38,270 nucleotides of DNA, taken from the NCBI GenBank assembly GCA_903959175.1, contig CAJBVW010000122.1, positions 1-38,270 of the forward strand, written 5' to 3'. Positions within the stretch are counted from its first letter, which is position 1. Each line of letters starts with the position of its first letter. A model generated the notes under the pieces. That model made no database searches. It was not told the DNA's origin and was given only the letters and a program-made list of their open reading frames with translations. This stretch comes from an uncultured Pseudomonadota bacterium. Its GTDB lineage: Bacteria; Myxococcota_A; UBA796; SXON01. A program made the translations under genes and the position numbers. This document shows positions 9,825 through 18,306 of the stretch, piece after piece.

Positions 9825-10478
9825 GTGCTGCTCCACCGCTACGACGTGGTCAGCTCCACGCAGACCGTGGCGCGAGCCCTCGCGGAGGAGGGGGCGCCGC
9901 ACGGCACGGTCGTGCTCGCCGAGGAGCAGACCGCGGGTCGCGGGCGCCTCGACCGGCGGTGGGACAGCGCGCGCGGGCTGAACCTGACGTTCACGCTCGT
10001 GCTCCGGCCGCGCATCGCCGCGCGGGATGCTCCGCTGCTCACCCTCGGCGCCGCCGCGGGGCTCGCGACCGCCTTCGACCTTCGCGTGAAGTGGCCGAAC
10101 GACCTCGTGACCGCCGAAGGGTGCAAGGTCGCCGGGCTCCTCGCCGAGATGGACACGATGGGCGACCGCATCGCCTTCGTGCTCCTCGGCGTCGGGCTGA
10201 ACGTGAACCAGGTCGACTTCCCCGAGTGGCTCCCGAACGCGACGAGCCTCGCGCTCCTCGGCGGGCCGCAGGACCGCGACGAGGTGCTCGAGCGCGCCGT
10301 CGCTGCGATCCTGGCGTGGGCCGACCACCCCGACCGGCTCTCCCTCTGGCGCCACCGCGCCCACACCCTCGGAAAGCACGTCCGCATCGGGGCCGTGGAG
10401 GGCGTCGCCTCCGGCCTGAGGGACGACGGCGCCCTGATCGTCGGCGGCGTCCCCATCCTCGCCGGCGAGATCGGCTAG
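9825..10478 (+). CDS. birA: Biotin--[acetyl-CoA-carboxylase] ligase
   Basis: BirA adenylates biotin and transfers it to a lysine of the acetyl-CoA carboxylase carrier protein. The 217-residue protein shows DVVSSTQTVARALAEE, AEEQTAGRGRLDRRWDS with the GRGR biotinyl-AMP loop, LRVKWPNDLVTAEGCKVAGLL with the catalytic Lys, and GVGLNVNQ. The C-terminal SH3-like domain (~170-217) is short but present (GVASGLRDDGALIV). There is no N-terminal HTH, so this is a class I (non-repressor) ligase. GTG 9825 abuts the stop of the PIN-PhoH gene. Its 3' end overlaps the opposing histidine-phosphatase gene by four bases. Confidence 0.95.
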   Translation: MLLHRYDVVSSTQTVARALAEEGAPHGTVVLAEEQTAGRGRLDRRWDSARGLNLTFTLVLRPRIAARDAPLLTLGAAAGLATAFDLRVKWPNDLVTAEGCKVAGLLAEMDTMGDRIAFVLLGVGLNVNQVDFPEWLPNATSLALLGGPQDRDEVLERAVAAILAWADHPDRLSLWRHRAHTLGKHVRIGAVEGVASGLRDDGALIVGGVPILAGEIG

Positions 10479-11104
10479 GCGCGCCCGGTCGTCTCCCCGA
10501 AGCTCTCGATCACCGCGCCCGCCTCCGCGAGCAGGACGCGCGAGTGGCTCGCGTACCCGGGCGCCCACCTGAGCGCCTGGTCGGGACCCATCCCCATCCA
10601 GTGGCACGCCAGCGCGCGGATGACGCCGATGTGCGTGACGACGACGACGCGCTTGTCCCCGAAGTCCTGCGCGCTCCACCAGTCGACCGCGCGCGCGAAG
10701 CACTCGGCGTAGCTCTCGCCGCCGGGCGGCCTGGCGTTCACGTAGTCGTCCCAGTAGGCGGTGGTACCGGCGGGGTCCTCGAGGGTGAGCTGCTCCCAGC
10801 CGCGGCCGTCCCACCGGCCCATGTCCTGTTCCCGCAGGGCGGGCACGAGGAGGGGGGTGTCCGAGAGGAGGCGCGCGAGCGCGGTGCAGCGGCCGAGGTC
10901 GCTCGAGATCACGAGGTCCGGCGTGGGGTAGGTGGCGCGGAACCAGGCGGCGGCGGCCTCGGTCTGGGCCTCGCCGCGGGGCGACAGGGGCGCGTCGTGA
11001 TGGCCGCGGCACACGCGGCTCCCGGCGACCTCGCCGTGGCGGAACAGGTGCGCCCGCACGACGGTCGAGGAAGGGATGATCCGCATGGTGGGCTTGTCGA
11101 ACAT
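10475..11104 (-). CDS. Histidine phosphatase family protein (phosphoglycerate mutase-like)
   Basis: The 209-residue protein has the RHG motif with catalytic His in AHLFRHGEVAGSRV, LSPRGEAQTEAAAAWF, a second Arg in VISSDLGRCTALARLL, the acid/base Glu region ALREQDMGRWDGRGWEQL, and the late catalytic His in VVVVTHIGVIRALACHW. The family covers alpha-ribazole phosphatase (CobC), phosphoglycerate mutases and others; the substrate cannot be read from the sequence. ATG 11104 is used, but an internal ATG at 11086 is equally possible. It lies on the opposite strand between birA and coaX, two genes often adjacent elsewhere, and overlaps the end of birA. Confidence 0.88.
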   Translation of the reverse strand: MFDKPTMRIIPSSTVVRAHLFRHGEVAGSRVCRGHHDAPLSPRGEAQTEAAAAWFRATYPTPDLVISSDLGRCTALARLLSDTPLLVPALREQDMGRWDGRGWEQLTLEDPAGTTAYWDDYVNARPPGGESYAECFARAVDWWSAQDFGDKRVVVVTHIGVIRALACHWMGMGPDQALRWAPGYASHSRVLLAEAGAVIESFGETTGRA

Positions 11105-11127
11105 CCTCCGCCGGTTATCCCGGCGCG

Positions 11128-11892
11128 ATGCTCCTCGTCGTCGACGTAGGCAACACCAACACCGTGCTCGGCCTCTACGACGGGCCCCGCTTCGTCTACC
11201 AGTGGCGCATCTCGACGCTCCAGCGCACGACCGACGAGTTCGGCATCCTGGTGCTCCAGCTGCTCGCCCACCACAAGGTCACCCCGGCCGACATCCACGG
11301 CGTGGCCGTCTGCACCGTGGTCCCGTCGGTGCTCTACGCGATCGAGAAGGGCGTGCGGCGCTACCTCGACCAGACGGCCCGGGTGCTCGACCACAAGAGC
11401 GTGCTCGGCTTCCCCATCCGCATCGACAATCCCGGCGCCCTCGGGCCCGATCGCGTCGTGAACTGCGTGGCCGCCCGCGAGCGCCTCACCCCGCCGTTCC
11501 TCATCGTCGACTTCGGCACCGCCACCACCTTCGACTGCGTGGACGCCTCGGGCGCCTACGTGGGCGGCGCCATCGCGCCCGGCCTCCAGATCTCGGCGGA
11601 CGCCCTCTTCTCCCGCACCGCTCGCCTCCCGCGCGTGGAGATCCAGCGGCCGGACCACGCCATCGGCACCAACACGACGGCGGCGATGCAGTCGGGCGTG
11701 TTCTGGGGCTACGTCGCCCTGGTGGACGGGCTCGCGCGCCGCTGCAAGGACGAGCTCGGCGGCGAGGTCCCGTGCATCGCGACGGGGGGCCTCGCCAACC
11801 TCGTGGGTCGGGCGTGCAAGGAGATCGACGAGGTGGACGAGCACCTCACCCTCGAGGGCCTGCGCCTCTGGTTCGAACGAGGTGCGCCGTGA
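11128..11892 (+). CDS. coaX: Type III pantothenate kinase
   Basis: CoaX phosphorylates pantothenate in the first step of coenzyme A synthesis. The 254-residue protein begins MLLVVDVGNTNTVLGLYDG (phosphate-1 motif of the ASKHA fold), and has DNPGALGPDRVVNCVAA with the catalytic Asp, FLIVDFGTATTFDCVDASG (phosphate-2), GGAIAPGLQISADALFSRTA, and IGTNTTAAMQSGVFWGY, all typical of CoaX. The start is 23 bases from the divergent histidine-phosphatase start. Its TGA overlaps the GTG of the next gene. Confidence 0.96.
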   Translation: MLLVVDVGNTNTVLGLYDGPRFVYQWRISTLQRTTDEFGILVLQLLAHHKVTPADIHGVAVCTVVPSVLYAIEKGVRRYLDQTARVLDHKSVLGFPIRIDNPGALGPDRVVNCVAARERLTPPFLIVDFGTATTFDCVDASGAYVGGAIAPGLQISADALFSRTARLPRVEIQRPDHAIGTNTTAAMQSGVFWGYVALVDGLARRCKDELGGEVPCIATGGLANLVGRACKEIDEVDEHLTLEGLRLWFERGAP

Positions 11893-13103
11893 CCGACATT
11901 CCCTGGGACAAGCTCGGTATCCCTGACAGCCTGCGCACCGCCGTCGAGCCCGCCGCCCCCCGCGCCGTGCGTCTGGCGGCCGCGAAGGGCGCGCTCCCCG
12001 CCTCGGCCGAGGCGCTGCTGGGGATGCTCTACGTGCTCACCTGCGGGGACGACGCGGACATCCGGACCCTCGCCATCGAGACGCTGTCGTCGATGCCGAA
12101 CCTCGTCGAGACCCTCTCGCAGCGCACGCACACGAAGGTGTTGGAGCTCATCGCCAAGGCGCGGCCCGAGCGCGCGCTCGACGAGCGGATCATGCTCATT
12201 CGGGCGGCGAACGACCGCACCACCACGCTCATCGCGAGCCGCGCGGACGCGAAGTTGTGCGACCTGATCGTGGAGAACCACGAGCGCCTGCTCCTCACGC
12301 CCGCGGTCATCGTCGCCCTCCACCAGAACCCCAATTGCGCCGACGCGCCATTGGAGCGCGCGATCGCGTTCATGCGAATGCAGCAGAGCCTCCCCGAGCT
12401 CCCGGCGAGCCGGCCCACGGCGAGCGCGCTCGGCGCGGCCCCGCCGAAGGCCGCGGTCGCGCCGACGCCTCCGCCTGCTCCCGCCGTCTTCGACCTCGAA
12501 GCGGAGATCGAGGCGGCCCTCTCCGGCAAGGTCTCGCCGCACCTCGAGCAGAAGGCGAAGCTGGACCTCTTCAGCCTCGAGGGCGTGACCGTCGGGGGCC
12601 TGGAGGGCTTCGACTTCGACTTCAAGGACGACGACAACTTCAGCTTCGACCTGCTGGAAGAGGCCGGAGACGGCGCGGACGAGCCCGAGGTGCGCGCGAG
12701 CCTCGAGAAGCGGATCGCCGCGATGAGCGTCGGCAAGAAGCTGAAGCTCGCCTATCTCGGGAACAAGTCGGTTCGAAGCTTGCTTATCCGCGATCGAAAC
12801 AAGCTCGTGTCGGTCGCGGTCGTGAAGAGCGGCCGGCTTACCGACGCCGAGGTCCTCGCGCACGCGGGCAATCGCAACCTCCCGGACGAGGCGCTGCGCG
12901 AGATCGCCACCAACCGCGAATGGACGCGGAAGTATCCGGTGAAGGTCGCGCTGGTGAACAACCCGAAGTGCCCGCCCAGCGTGTCGCTCTCGCTCGTGTC
13001 GCAGCTGCAGATCAAGGACCTCGCGTCCCTCTCGCGCAACCGCAACGTGTCGAGCGTCGTGTTCACCCTCGCGGGGAAGCTCGCGAAGCAGAAGTCCGTG
13101 TAG
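11889..13103 (+). CDS. Unknown protein with HEAT/LRV-like helical repeats and an acidic linker
   Basis: I do not recognise this 404-residue protein. GTG 11889 overlaps the coaX stop and gives MTDIPWDKLGIPDSLR. Residues ~25-165 are helical and look like degenerate repeats (ADIRTLAIETLSSMPNLVET, ALHQNPNCADAPLERAIAF). Residues ~170-200 are Ala/Pro-rich, ~240-266 are strongly acidic with alternating Phe/Asp (FDFDFKDDDNFSFDLLEE), and ~270-404 form helical repeats with recurring hydrophobic-Asn patterns (LAYLGNKSVRSLLIRD, LAHAGNRNLPDEALREIATN, VALVNNPKCPPSVS, LSRNRNVSSVV), like leucine-rich-variant or HEAT proteins. No signal peptide or TM is seen. A scaffolding role is a guess from the fold only. 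Confidence 0.75.
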   Translation: MTDIPWDKLGIPDSLRTAVEPAAPRAVRLAAAKGALPASAEALLGMLYVLTCGDDADIRTLAIETLSSMPNLVETLSQRTHTKVLELIAKARPERALDERIMLIRAANDRTTTLIASRADAKLCDLIVENHERLLLTPAVIVALHQNPNCADAPLERAIAFMRMQQSLPELPASRPTASALGAAPPKAAVAPTPPPAPAVFDLEAEIEAALSGKVSPHLEQKAKLDLFSLEGVTVGGLEGFDFDFKDDDNFSFDLLEEAGDGADEPEVRASLEKRIAAMSVGKKLKLAYLGNKSVRSLLIRDRNKLVSVAVVKSGRLTDAEVLAHAGNRNLPDEALREIATNREWTRKYPVKVALVNNPKCPPSVSLSLVSQLQIKDLASLSRNRNVSSVVFTLAGKLAKQKSV

Positions 13104-13155
13104 GCACGGCCCGCACACCGGGTCCGACGTCGGCCCGGGACGGGGGGCATGGGGC

Positions 13156-14256
13156 GTGCTACGCAGCCAATTCGCGGCCGCCGCGCCCTCTCCCCACGAG
13201 GTTCCCATCGAGACCCCTCCGATCCCTCCCGTCGAGCGCGTGCTGGACTTCAACGACTCGGATCGCCTGCGAGAGGTCGCGGGGGAGCTCGGGAAGAACC
13301 TCCAGTTGATCAGCCGGTTGTCGGGGGCGCGGATCTCGCAGCGGGGCGCGCAGGTGCGCGTGCAGGGGGCCGAGATCGCGGTGGAGCTCGGCGGGCGCGT
13401 GCTGGAGCAGCTCTACGCGCTCTCGGGAACGGGGACGCCCATCACCCTCGTCGACGTGGACCAGGCCTGTCGCCTCCTCCGCACCGAGCCCGAGGCGCAA
13501 CTGGTGGACTACCGCGCCGACGTCGTGATCACTGGCGCGCGCAAGCGCGCGATCTACCCGCGTACGCCGCGCCAGAAGCTGTACGTGCACGCGTTCGAGG
13601 CGAACGACGTGGTCTTCGGCGTCGGCCCCGCCGGCACCGGGAAGACCTACCTCGCGATGGCCGTCGCCGTGGCCGCGCTGCTCAAGGAGCAGGTCCGCCG
13701 CATCGTCCTCTGTCGCCCGGCGGTCGAGGCCGGTGAGAAGCTCGGCTTCCTTCCTGGCGACCTCACGGAGAAGGTCAACCCCTACCTTCGCCCGCTCTAC
13801 GACGCCCTCTACGACATGGTCGACGAGGAGCGCGCCGCGCGCCTCATCCAGAAGGGCGTCATCGAGGTCGCCCCGCTCGCGTTCATGCGCGGACGCACCC
13901 TCAACAACGCCTTCATCATCCTGGACGAAGCGCAGAACACCACCAGCGAACAGATGAAGATGTTCCTGACGCGCCTCGGGAACGACTCGCGCTGCGCGGT
14001 CACGGGTGACCTCTCCCAGATCGACCTCCCGCGCCACACGCGCTCCGGCCTGGTCGAGGCGCTCCGCCTCGTCGAGGGCATCGAGGGCATCGGGATCATC
14101 CGCTTTCGGGACGACGACATTGTGCGCCACCCGCTCGTGGGCGACATCGTGCGCGCGTACGACCGCGAGACCGCGCGCGTAGAGGCCCAGCGCGCCTCGC
14201 GCAGCGGTCCGCCCGAGCGCAGCCGGGACGAGGAGAGCGGTGGCGACGCGTCTTGA
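13156..14256 (+). CDS. ybeZ: PhoH family ATPase (YbeZ-type)
   Basis: The 366-residue protein is a YbeZ/PhoH ATPase. An N-terminal KH-like region (~30-110: [35 protein letters not shown]) precedes the P-loop NTPase. Motifs: [20 protein letters not shown], Walker [40 protein letters not shown], Walker [21 protein letters not shown], and [19 protein letters not shown]. YbeZ works with the RNase YbeY in rRNA processing, and ybeY is two genes downstream. GTG 13156 is used; the first ~25 residues are not conserved, so the start is less sure. Its 3' end overlaps the next gene by 17 bases. Confidence 0.95.
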   Translation: MLRSQFAAAAPSPHEVPIETPPIPPVERVLDFNDSDRLREVAGELGKNLQLISRLSGARISQRGAQVRVQGAEIAVELGGRVLEQLYALSGTGTPITLVDVDQACRLLRTEPEAQLVDYRADVVITGARKRAIYPRTPRQKLYVHAFEANDVVFGVGPAGTGKTYLAMAVAVAALLKEQVRRIVLCRPAVEAGEKLGFLPGDLTEKVNPYLRPLYDALYDMVDEERAARLIQKGVIEVAPLAFMRGRTLNNAFIILDEAQNTTSEQMKMFLTRLGNDSRCAVTGDLSQIDLPRHTRSGLVEALRLVEGIEGIGIIRFRDDDIVRHPLVGDIVRAYDRETARVEAQRASRSGPPERSRDEESGGDAS

Positions 14257-16663
14257 CGCCCTGAGGGTCGCCCTGGCGCCGGAGACCGTCCTGCGCCGGG
14301 CGCTCGCCTTCGCGATCACCTGCCTCGCCTGCGCCGCGTTGCTGACCGACTACGCCTCCACCGGCGACCTCGACCTGCGCGAGGGGGATGTCGCCCGGCA
14401 CGACCTCATCTCGCCCTTCGAGTTCCCGTTCGTGAACGCGGGCGTCACGGCCGAGCGCCAGCGGCTCGCCGAAGCGCAGGTCCCGCCGGTGTTCGACGCC
14501 GATCTGACGCTCTCCAAGCGCATCGAGAACCGCGTCTCCCAGGCCTTCGACATGGCGCGTCGGCGCCTCGAGGCCGCCTCTGGCGTCGGCGCCCGTGGGC
14601 CGCAGCCGCCGTCCGCCGAAGACGCCGCGGCGATCCTCACCGACTTCGCGACCGCCCTCGACCTCCCCATCGAGCCCGCCGACCTCGCAGCCATCGCGAC
14701 CGCCAGCTATTCGCCCGCCATCGAAGAGGTGACGATCGAGCTCCTCGGGGTCGGCATGCGGCGCAACATCATCCAGGATCGAACGTCGCTCCCGGACCCG
14801 CAGCGGCCGGTCACCGTGGTCAACCTCTTCGGGGACGTGCGCGAGGAGTCCACCCTCCAGGACTACAGCCTGATCCGCACCCCGGACGAGGCGCGCCAGG
14901 CCGTCACCCTCCATGTGCTGGAGCGATACGCCGGCGCGGCCGACCCCGCCGCCATCGCCTCCGCCGCCGCGATCGCGCGCGCCGCCGTCCGGACGAACTT
15001 CAGCCACAACGTCGAGCTCACCGAGGAGCGCAAGGCCACCGCCCGCGCCACCGTCGGGGCCGTCGAGGTCGAGGTGCGCCGCGGCACCCGCATCGTCGCC
15101 GCGGGGGACGTCGTCTCCGCCCAGCAGGAGCAGATGGTCTCCGCGATGGGCCGCGCGGACGAGCACACCGGCGGGTTCGGGGGCTTCGTCTCCTGGCTGG
15201 CCTTCGTGTCCGTCGTCATCGGCGTCACGCTCGCCTTCGCCCAGGCCACGATCCGCAAGTTCGCGTCGCGCACCCGGGACCGCGAGGCGCTCGCGTTCGC
15301 CCTCCTCCTCGTGCTCGCCTTCGGGCGCCTTCTTTCGTCCACCGCCGCGATCATCACGCTGCCGACCCTCCTCGAGCCCGCGCTCCTCGCGCTGCTCGTG
15401 CCCGTCGCCGGCGGCGCGATGCTGGTCCGCATCCTCGTGAACAGCGAGAGCGCGCTCATCTGGGCCCTCGTCGCCTCGCTCTTCACCGGCGTCCTCATGG
15501 ATGCCACGCCGCTGATGATGGCCTGGTACGTCGTGACCGCCCTCATCGCGACCACCGCCGTCGGCCCCGCGCGCGAGCGCCTGGTGGTCCTACGCGCCGG
15601 GCTCTGGTGCGGCATCGGCGGGGCCGTGTTCATCCTCGTCGTCGGGGCGCTCCGCGGCCAGGACCCCACCGGAGACGACCCCTTCACCCTCACCGTCGCG
15701 GTGATGGCCTTCTTCACGGCGCTGGCGGCGGGCCTCCTCAACGCGGTGCTCGCGCTCGGCATCGTGCCCGCCTTCGAGCTCTTCGGCTTCGTCACCGACT
15801 ACAAGCTCCTCGAGCTCGCGAGCCTCAACCACCCGCTGCTGCGCCAGCTCATGCTGCGGGCGCCCGGCACCTACCACCACAGCGTCATCGTCGGCACGCT
15901 CTCCGAGGCCGCCTGCGAGACCATCGGCGCCAACGCGCTGCTCGCCCGCGTCGCCTGCTACTTCCACGACATCGGGAAGGGGCTCAAGCCGCAGTACTTC
16001 ATCGAGAACCAGCGGGACACCGGCAATCGCCACGATCGGCTCTCGCCCGAGGCCTCCGCCGCGGTCATCATCAACCATGTGCGCGAAGGCGGCGTCCTCG
16101 CGCTCCAGCACCAGCTCCCGCGGCCGATCGTCGACAACATCTACATGCACCACGGGACGGGGTTGATCCAGTACTTCTACGCCCGGGCGAAGGAAAACGC
16201 GGCCCCCGGCGAAGAGGTGGACGAGCGCCTGTTCCGCTACCCGGGCCCCAAGCCGGACACGCGCGAGGCCGGCATCATCATGCTCGCGGACAAGGTCGAG
16301 GCCGCCTGCCGGACCATCCGCGAGCCGAACGAAGAGCGGATCCGGGCGATGATCCAGCAGATCGTCAACGGCGTGATGACGGACGGCCAGCTCGAGAATT
16401 GCCCGCTCACCCTCCGCGAGCTCTACCAGATCGCCGACACCTTCACGACGGTGCTCCTCGGCATCTACCACCACCGCATCGAGTACCCCGCGACCAAGGA
16501 GATCTCCTCGGGGAAGGGGCGCTTCGTGCCCATCCCGAAGCAGGGGACCATCACGTTGGAGATCATGAACCCCTTGAAAGCCCCGCCTCCCCTGGGGAGC
16601 GGCATCCCCGCTTCCCCCCCGCCGGACGCCACCCCCCTCCCGCGCCGCGTGGATGAGTCCTGA
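14240..16663 (+). CDS. 7TM-HD family membrane phosphodiesterase (PgpH-like)
   Basis: The 807-residue protein has one N-terminal TM (~20-38), an extracytoplasmic 7TMR-HDED region (~45-300, with FPFVNAGVTAERQRLAEAQV), a multi-TM block (~308-530) and a cytoplasmic HD domain (~540-740). HD-domain residues are seen in APGTYHHSVIVGTLSEAA, ARVACYFHDIGKGLKPQYF, and the later IYMHHGTGLIQYFY and MLADKVEAACRTI. Characterised PgpH members hydrolyse cyclic di-AMP; whether that holds here is unknown because no c-di-AMP cyclase is in the window. The order ybeZ-HD-ybeY is widely conserved. GTG 14240 overlaps ybeZ, and its TGA overlaps the ybeY ATG. The tail (~775-807) is Pro-rich. Confidence 0.93.
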   Translation: MATRLDALRVALAPETVLRRALAFAITCLACAALLTDYASTGDLDLREGDVARHDLISPFEFPFVNAGVTAERQRLAEAQVPPVFDADLTLSKRIENRVSQAFDMARRRLEAASGVGARGPQPPSAEDAAAILTDFATALDLPIEPADLAAIATASYSPAIEEVTIELLGVGMRRNIIQDRTSLPDPQRPVTVVNLFGDVREESTLQDYSLIRTPDEARQAVTLHVLERYAGAADPAAIASAAAIARAAVRTNFSHNVELTEERKATARATVGAVEVEVRRGTRIVAAGDVVSAQQEQMVSAMGRADEHTGGFGGFVSWLAFVSVVIGVTLAFAQATIRKFASRTRDREALAFALLLVLAFGRLLSSTAAIITLPTLLEPALLALLVPVAGGAMLVRILVNSESALIWALVASLFTGVLMDATPLMMAWYVVTALIATTAVGPARERLVVLRAGLWCGIGGAVFILVVGALRGQDPTGDDPFTLTVAVMAFFTALAAGLLNAVLALGIVPAFELFGFVTDYKLLELASLNHPLLRQLMLRAPGTYHHSVIVGTLSEAACETIGANALLARVACYFHDIGKGLKPQYFIENQRDTGNRHDRLSPEASAAVIINHVREGGVLALQHQLPRPIVDNIYMHHGTGLIQYFYARAKENAAPGEEVDERLFRYPGPKPDTREAGIIMLADKVEAACRTIREPNEERIRAMIQQIVNGVMTDGQLENCPLTLRELYQIADTFTTVLLGIYHHRIEYPATKEISSGKGRFVPIPKQGTITLEIMNPLKAPPPLGSGIPASPPPDATPLPRRVDES

Positions 16664-17154
16664 TGGGCGTCGCCGTAAGCAAGGCCGGCGTGAAGCACCC
16701 GGTGAAGGCCATCCAGGCCGACGCCCGCGCGCTCCTCAAGCTCCTCGGCCTCCCGAAGGCCGAGCTCTCCATCGTCCTCTGCGACGACCTCTTCATCCAG
16801 GGCCTCAACCTCCAGTGGCGGCAGAAGGACGAGCCGACGGACGTGTTGTCGTTCGCGATGGGGGAGGGGGACGACGCCGACCTGAACCCCGAGTTGCTCG
16901 GCGACATCGTCATCTCCGTCGAGACCGCGGCGCGCCAGGGCCAGGGCCTCGGGCTCACGGTCGAGCAGGAGCTCCGCGTGCTCCTCGTCCACGGGCTCCT
17001 CCACCTGCTCGGCTTCGACCACGTCGATCCCGCCGACGCTCCCGAGATGCGCGCGAAGGAGGCCGAGCTCCTCGCGGCGCTCGGTGGCGGCACGGGCCTC
17101 GTGGACCGCGCCTCCGCCCACGGCGAGGTGGTGGACGCGCCGGACATGGGTTAA
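16663..17154 (+). CDS. ybeY: Endoribonuclease YbeY (16S rRNA maturation factor)
   Basis: YbeY is a zinc-dependent RNase needed for 16S rRNA 3'-end maturation and late ribosome quality control. The 163-residue protein has LNLQWRQKDEPTDVLSFAM (family: LN..yR..d.pTDVLSFp), LGDIVISVETAARQ, and the zinc triad in VHGLLHLLGFDHVDP, matching HGxLHLxGyDH. The C-terminus has an acidic/Gly extension of ~20 residues after KEAELLAALGG. The ATG overlaps the stop of the HD gene, and prfB starts 12 bases downstream. Confidence 0.96.
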   Translation: MGVAVSKAGVKHPVKAIQADARALLKLLGLPKAELSIVLCDDLFIQGLNLQWRQKDEPTDVLSFAMGEGDDADLNPELLGDIVISVETAARQGQGLGLTVEQELRVLLVHGLLHLLGFDHVDPADAPEMRAKEAELLAALGGGTGLVDRASAHGEVVDAPDMG

Positions 17155-17166
17155 ACGCCGGCCATC

Positions 17167-18304
17167 ATGGCAAGCACCGTAGACCTCCCCGCCCTCGCAA
17201 CCTCCCTCCGTGAGCGCCTGGTGTCGCTCCGGGGGCATCTTTGACGTAGACGGGAAGCTCGAGCAGATCGCCGATCTCGACCGTCAGTCCTCCATCGCCG
17301 AGTTCTGGAACGACGCCGCGCGCGCGCGCGAAGTCCTCAAGAAGAAGACGCAGATGGAGAAGGTCGTCCGGCTATTCCAGGAGTCCTGGACCCGCCTGGA
17401 GGACGCCGAGACCCTCCTCGAGCTCGCGGACGAGGCGGGGGACCCCTCGCTCGCCGTCGAGGCCGGGACCGCGCTCGATCGCCTCGAAGGCGAGCTGCGC
17501 GCGATGGAGATCCGGCGGATGCTGGGGGAGGAGGCCGACGAGGCCAGCGCGATCCTCGAGGTCAACGCGGGCGCCGGCGGGACCGACGCGGCCGACTGGG
17601 CGGACATGCTCAAGCGCATGTACCTGCGCTGGGCCGACCGCATGGGCTTCAAGGTCAAGATCGTGGACGAGCAGTTCCACGAAGAGGCGGGCATCCGTTC
17701 CTGCACCCTCGAGATCGACGGCGAGTACGCCTACGGCTACCTCAAGGGAGAGATCGGCGTTCACCGCCTGGTCCGCATCAGCCCCTTCGACTCGAACGCG
17801 CGCCGCCACACGGCGTTCGCGTCCGTCGCCGCCTACCCCGACATCGAGGAGGACATCGAGGTCGTCATCCTCGAGAAGGACCTCCGCATCGACACCTTCC
17901 GCTCCGGCGGTCCGGGCGGGCAGAGCGTCAACACCACCGACTCGGCCGTGCGCATCGTGCACAACCCGACCGGCATCGTCGTGCAGTGCCAGAACGAGAA
18001 GTCCCAGACCAAGAACCGCTCGACCGCCATGAAGATGCTGCGGGTCAAGCTGTACCAGTTGGAGCTCGACCGTCGCCAGTCCGAGCGCGACGCGGTGAAC
18101 GCCACCAAGAAGAAGATCGAGTGGGGCAGCCAGATCCGGAGCTACGTGCTCCAACCCTACCGTCTCGTCAAGGACGTGCGTACCGGCATGGAGACGGGGG
18201 ACACCGACGCCTTCCTGGACGGGCGCATCCTCCCGTTCATGGAGCAGTACCTCGTGGCCCGCGCCAACGGCACCCTCGGCGAGGGCGGCGGGAGCGACGA
18301 CTAA
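17167..18304 (+). CDS. prfB: Peptide chain release factor 2, made by programmed +1 frameshift
   Basis: RF2 terminates translation at UGA and UAA. The first 25 codons (17167-17241, MASTVDLPALATSLRERLVS and on) end at an in-frame TGA (17242-17244). Skipping T17242 continues with DVDGKLEQIADLDRQ to the TAA at 18304, 378 residues in total. The stop recognition motif SPF is in RISPFDSNARRHTAF, and the peptidyl-hydrolysis GGQ is in RSGGPGGQSVNTTDSAVRI. SPF (not PVT) marks it as RF2. A GTG start at 17210 in the downstream frame is also possible by rule-based calling, but it would lose the conserved N-terminus. The gene reads as one CDS joined at 17241/17243. Confidence 0.96.
17231..17245 (+). promoter_or_regulatory. 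prfB +1 programmed frameshift site
   Basis: GGGGG (17231-17235) acts as an internal Shine-Dalgarno-like element, followed three bases later by CTT-TGA-C (17239-17245). This is the classical RF2 autoregulatory slip site: slow decoding of UGA when RF2 is scarce lets the CUU-bound tRNA slip +1 onto UUU. The downstream C after TGA is the poor termination context usual for this site. Confidence 0.95.
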
Positions 18305-18306
18305 CC

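Noticed and set aside
8427-11012. Long minus-strand open frame of 861 codons
   Set aside because: It runs opposite PIN-PhoH and birA, its translation is Arg/His/Val-rich low complexity without motifs, and the sense genes have clear family signatures. Such frames are expected in very GC-rich DNA.
11076-11888. Long plus-strand open frame upstream of the gene at 11889
   Set aside because: It overlaps coaX in another frame and gives an Arg/Pro-rich sequence; the real gene starts at GTG 11889.
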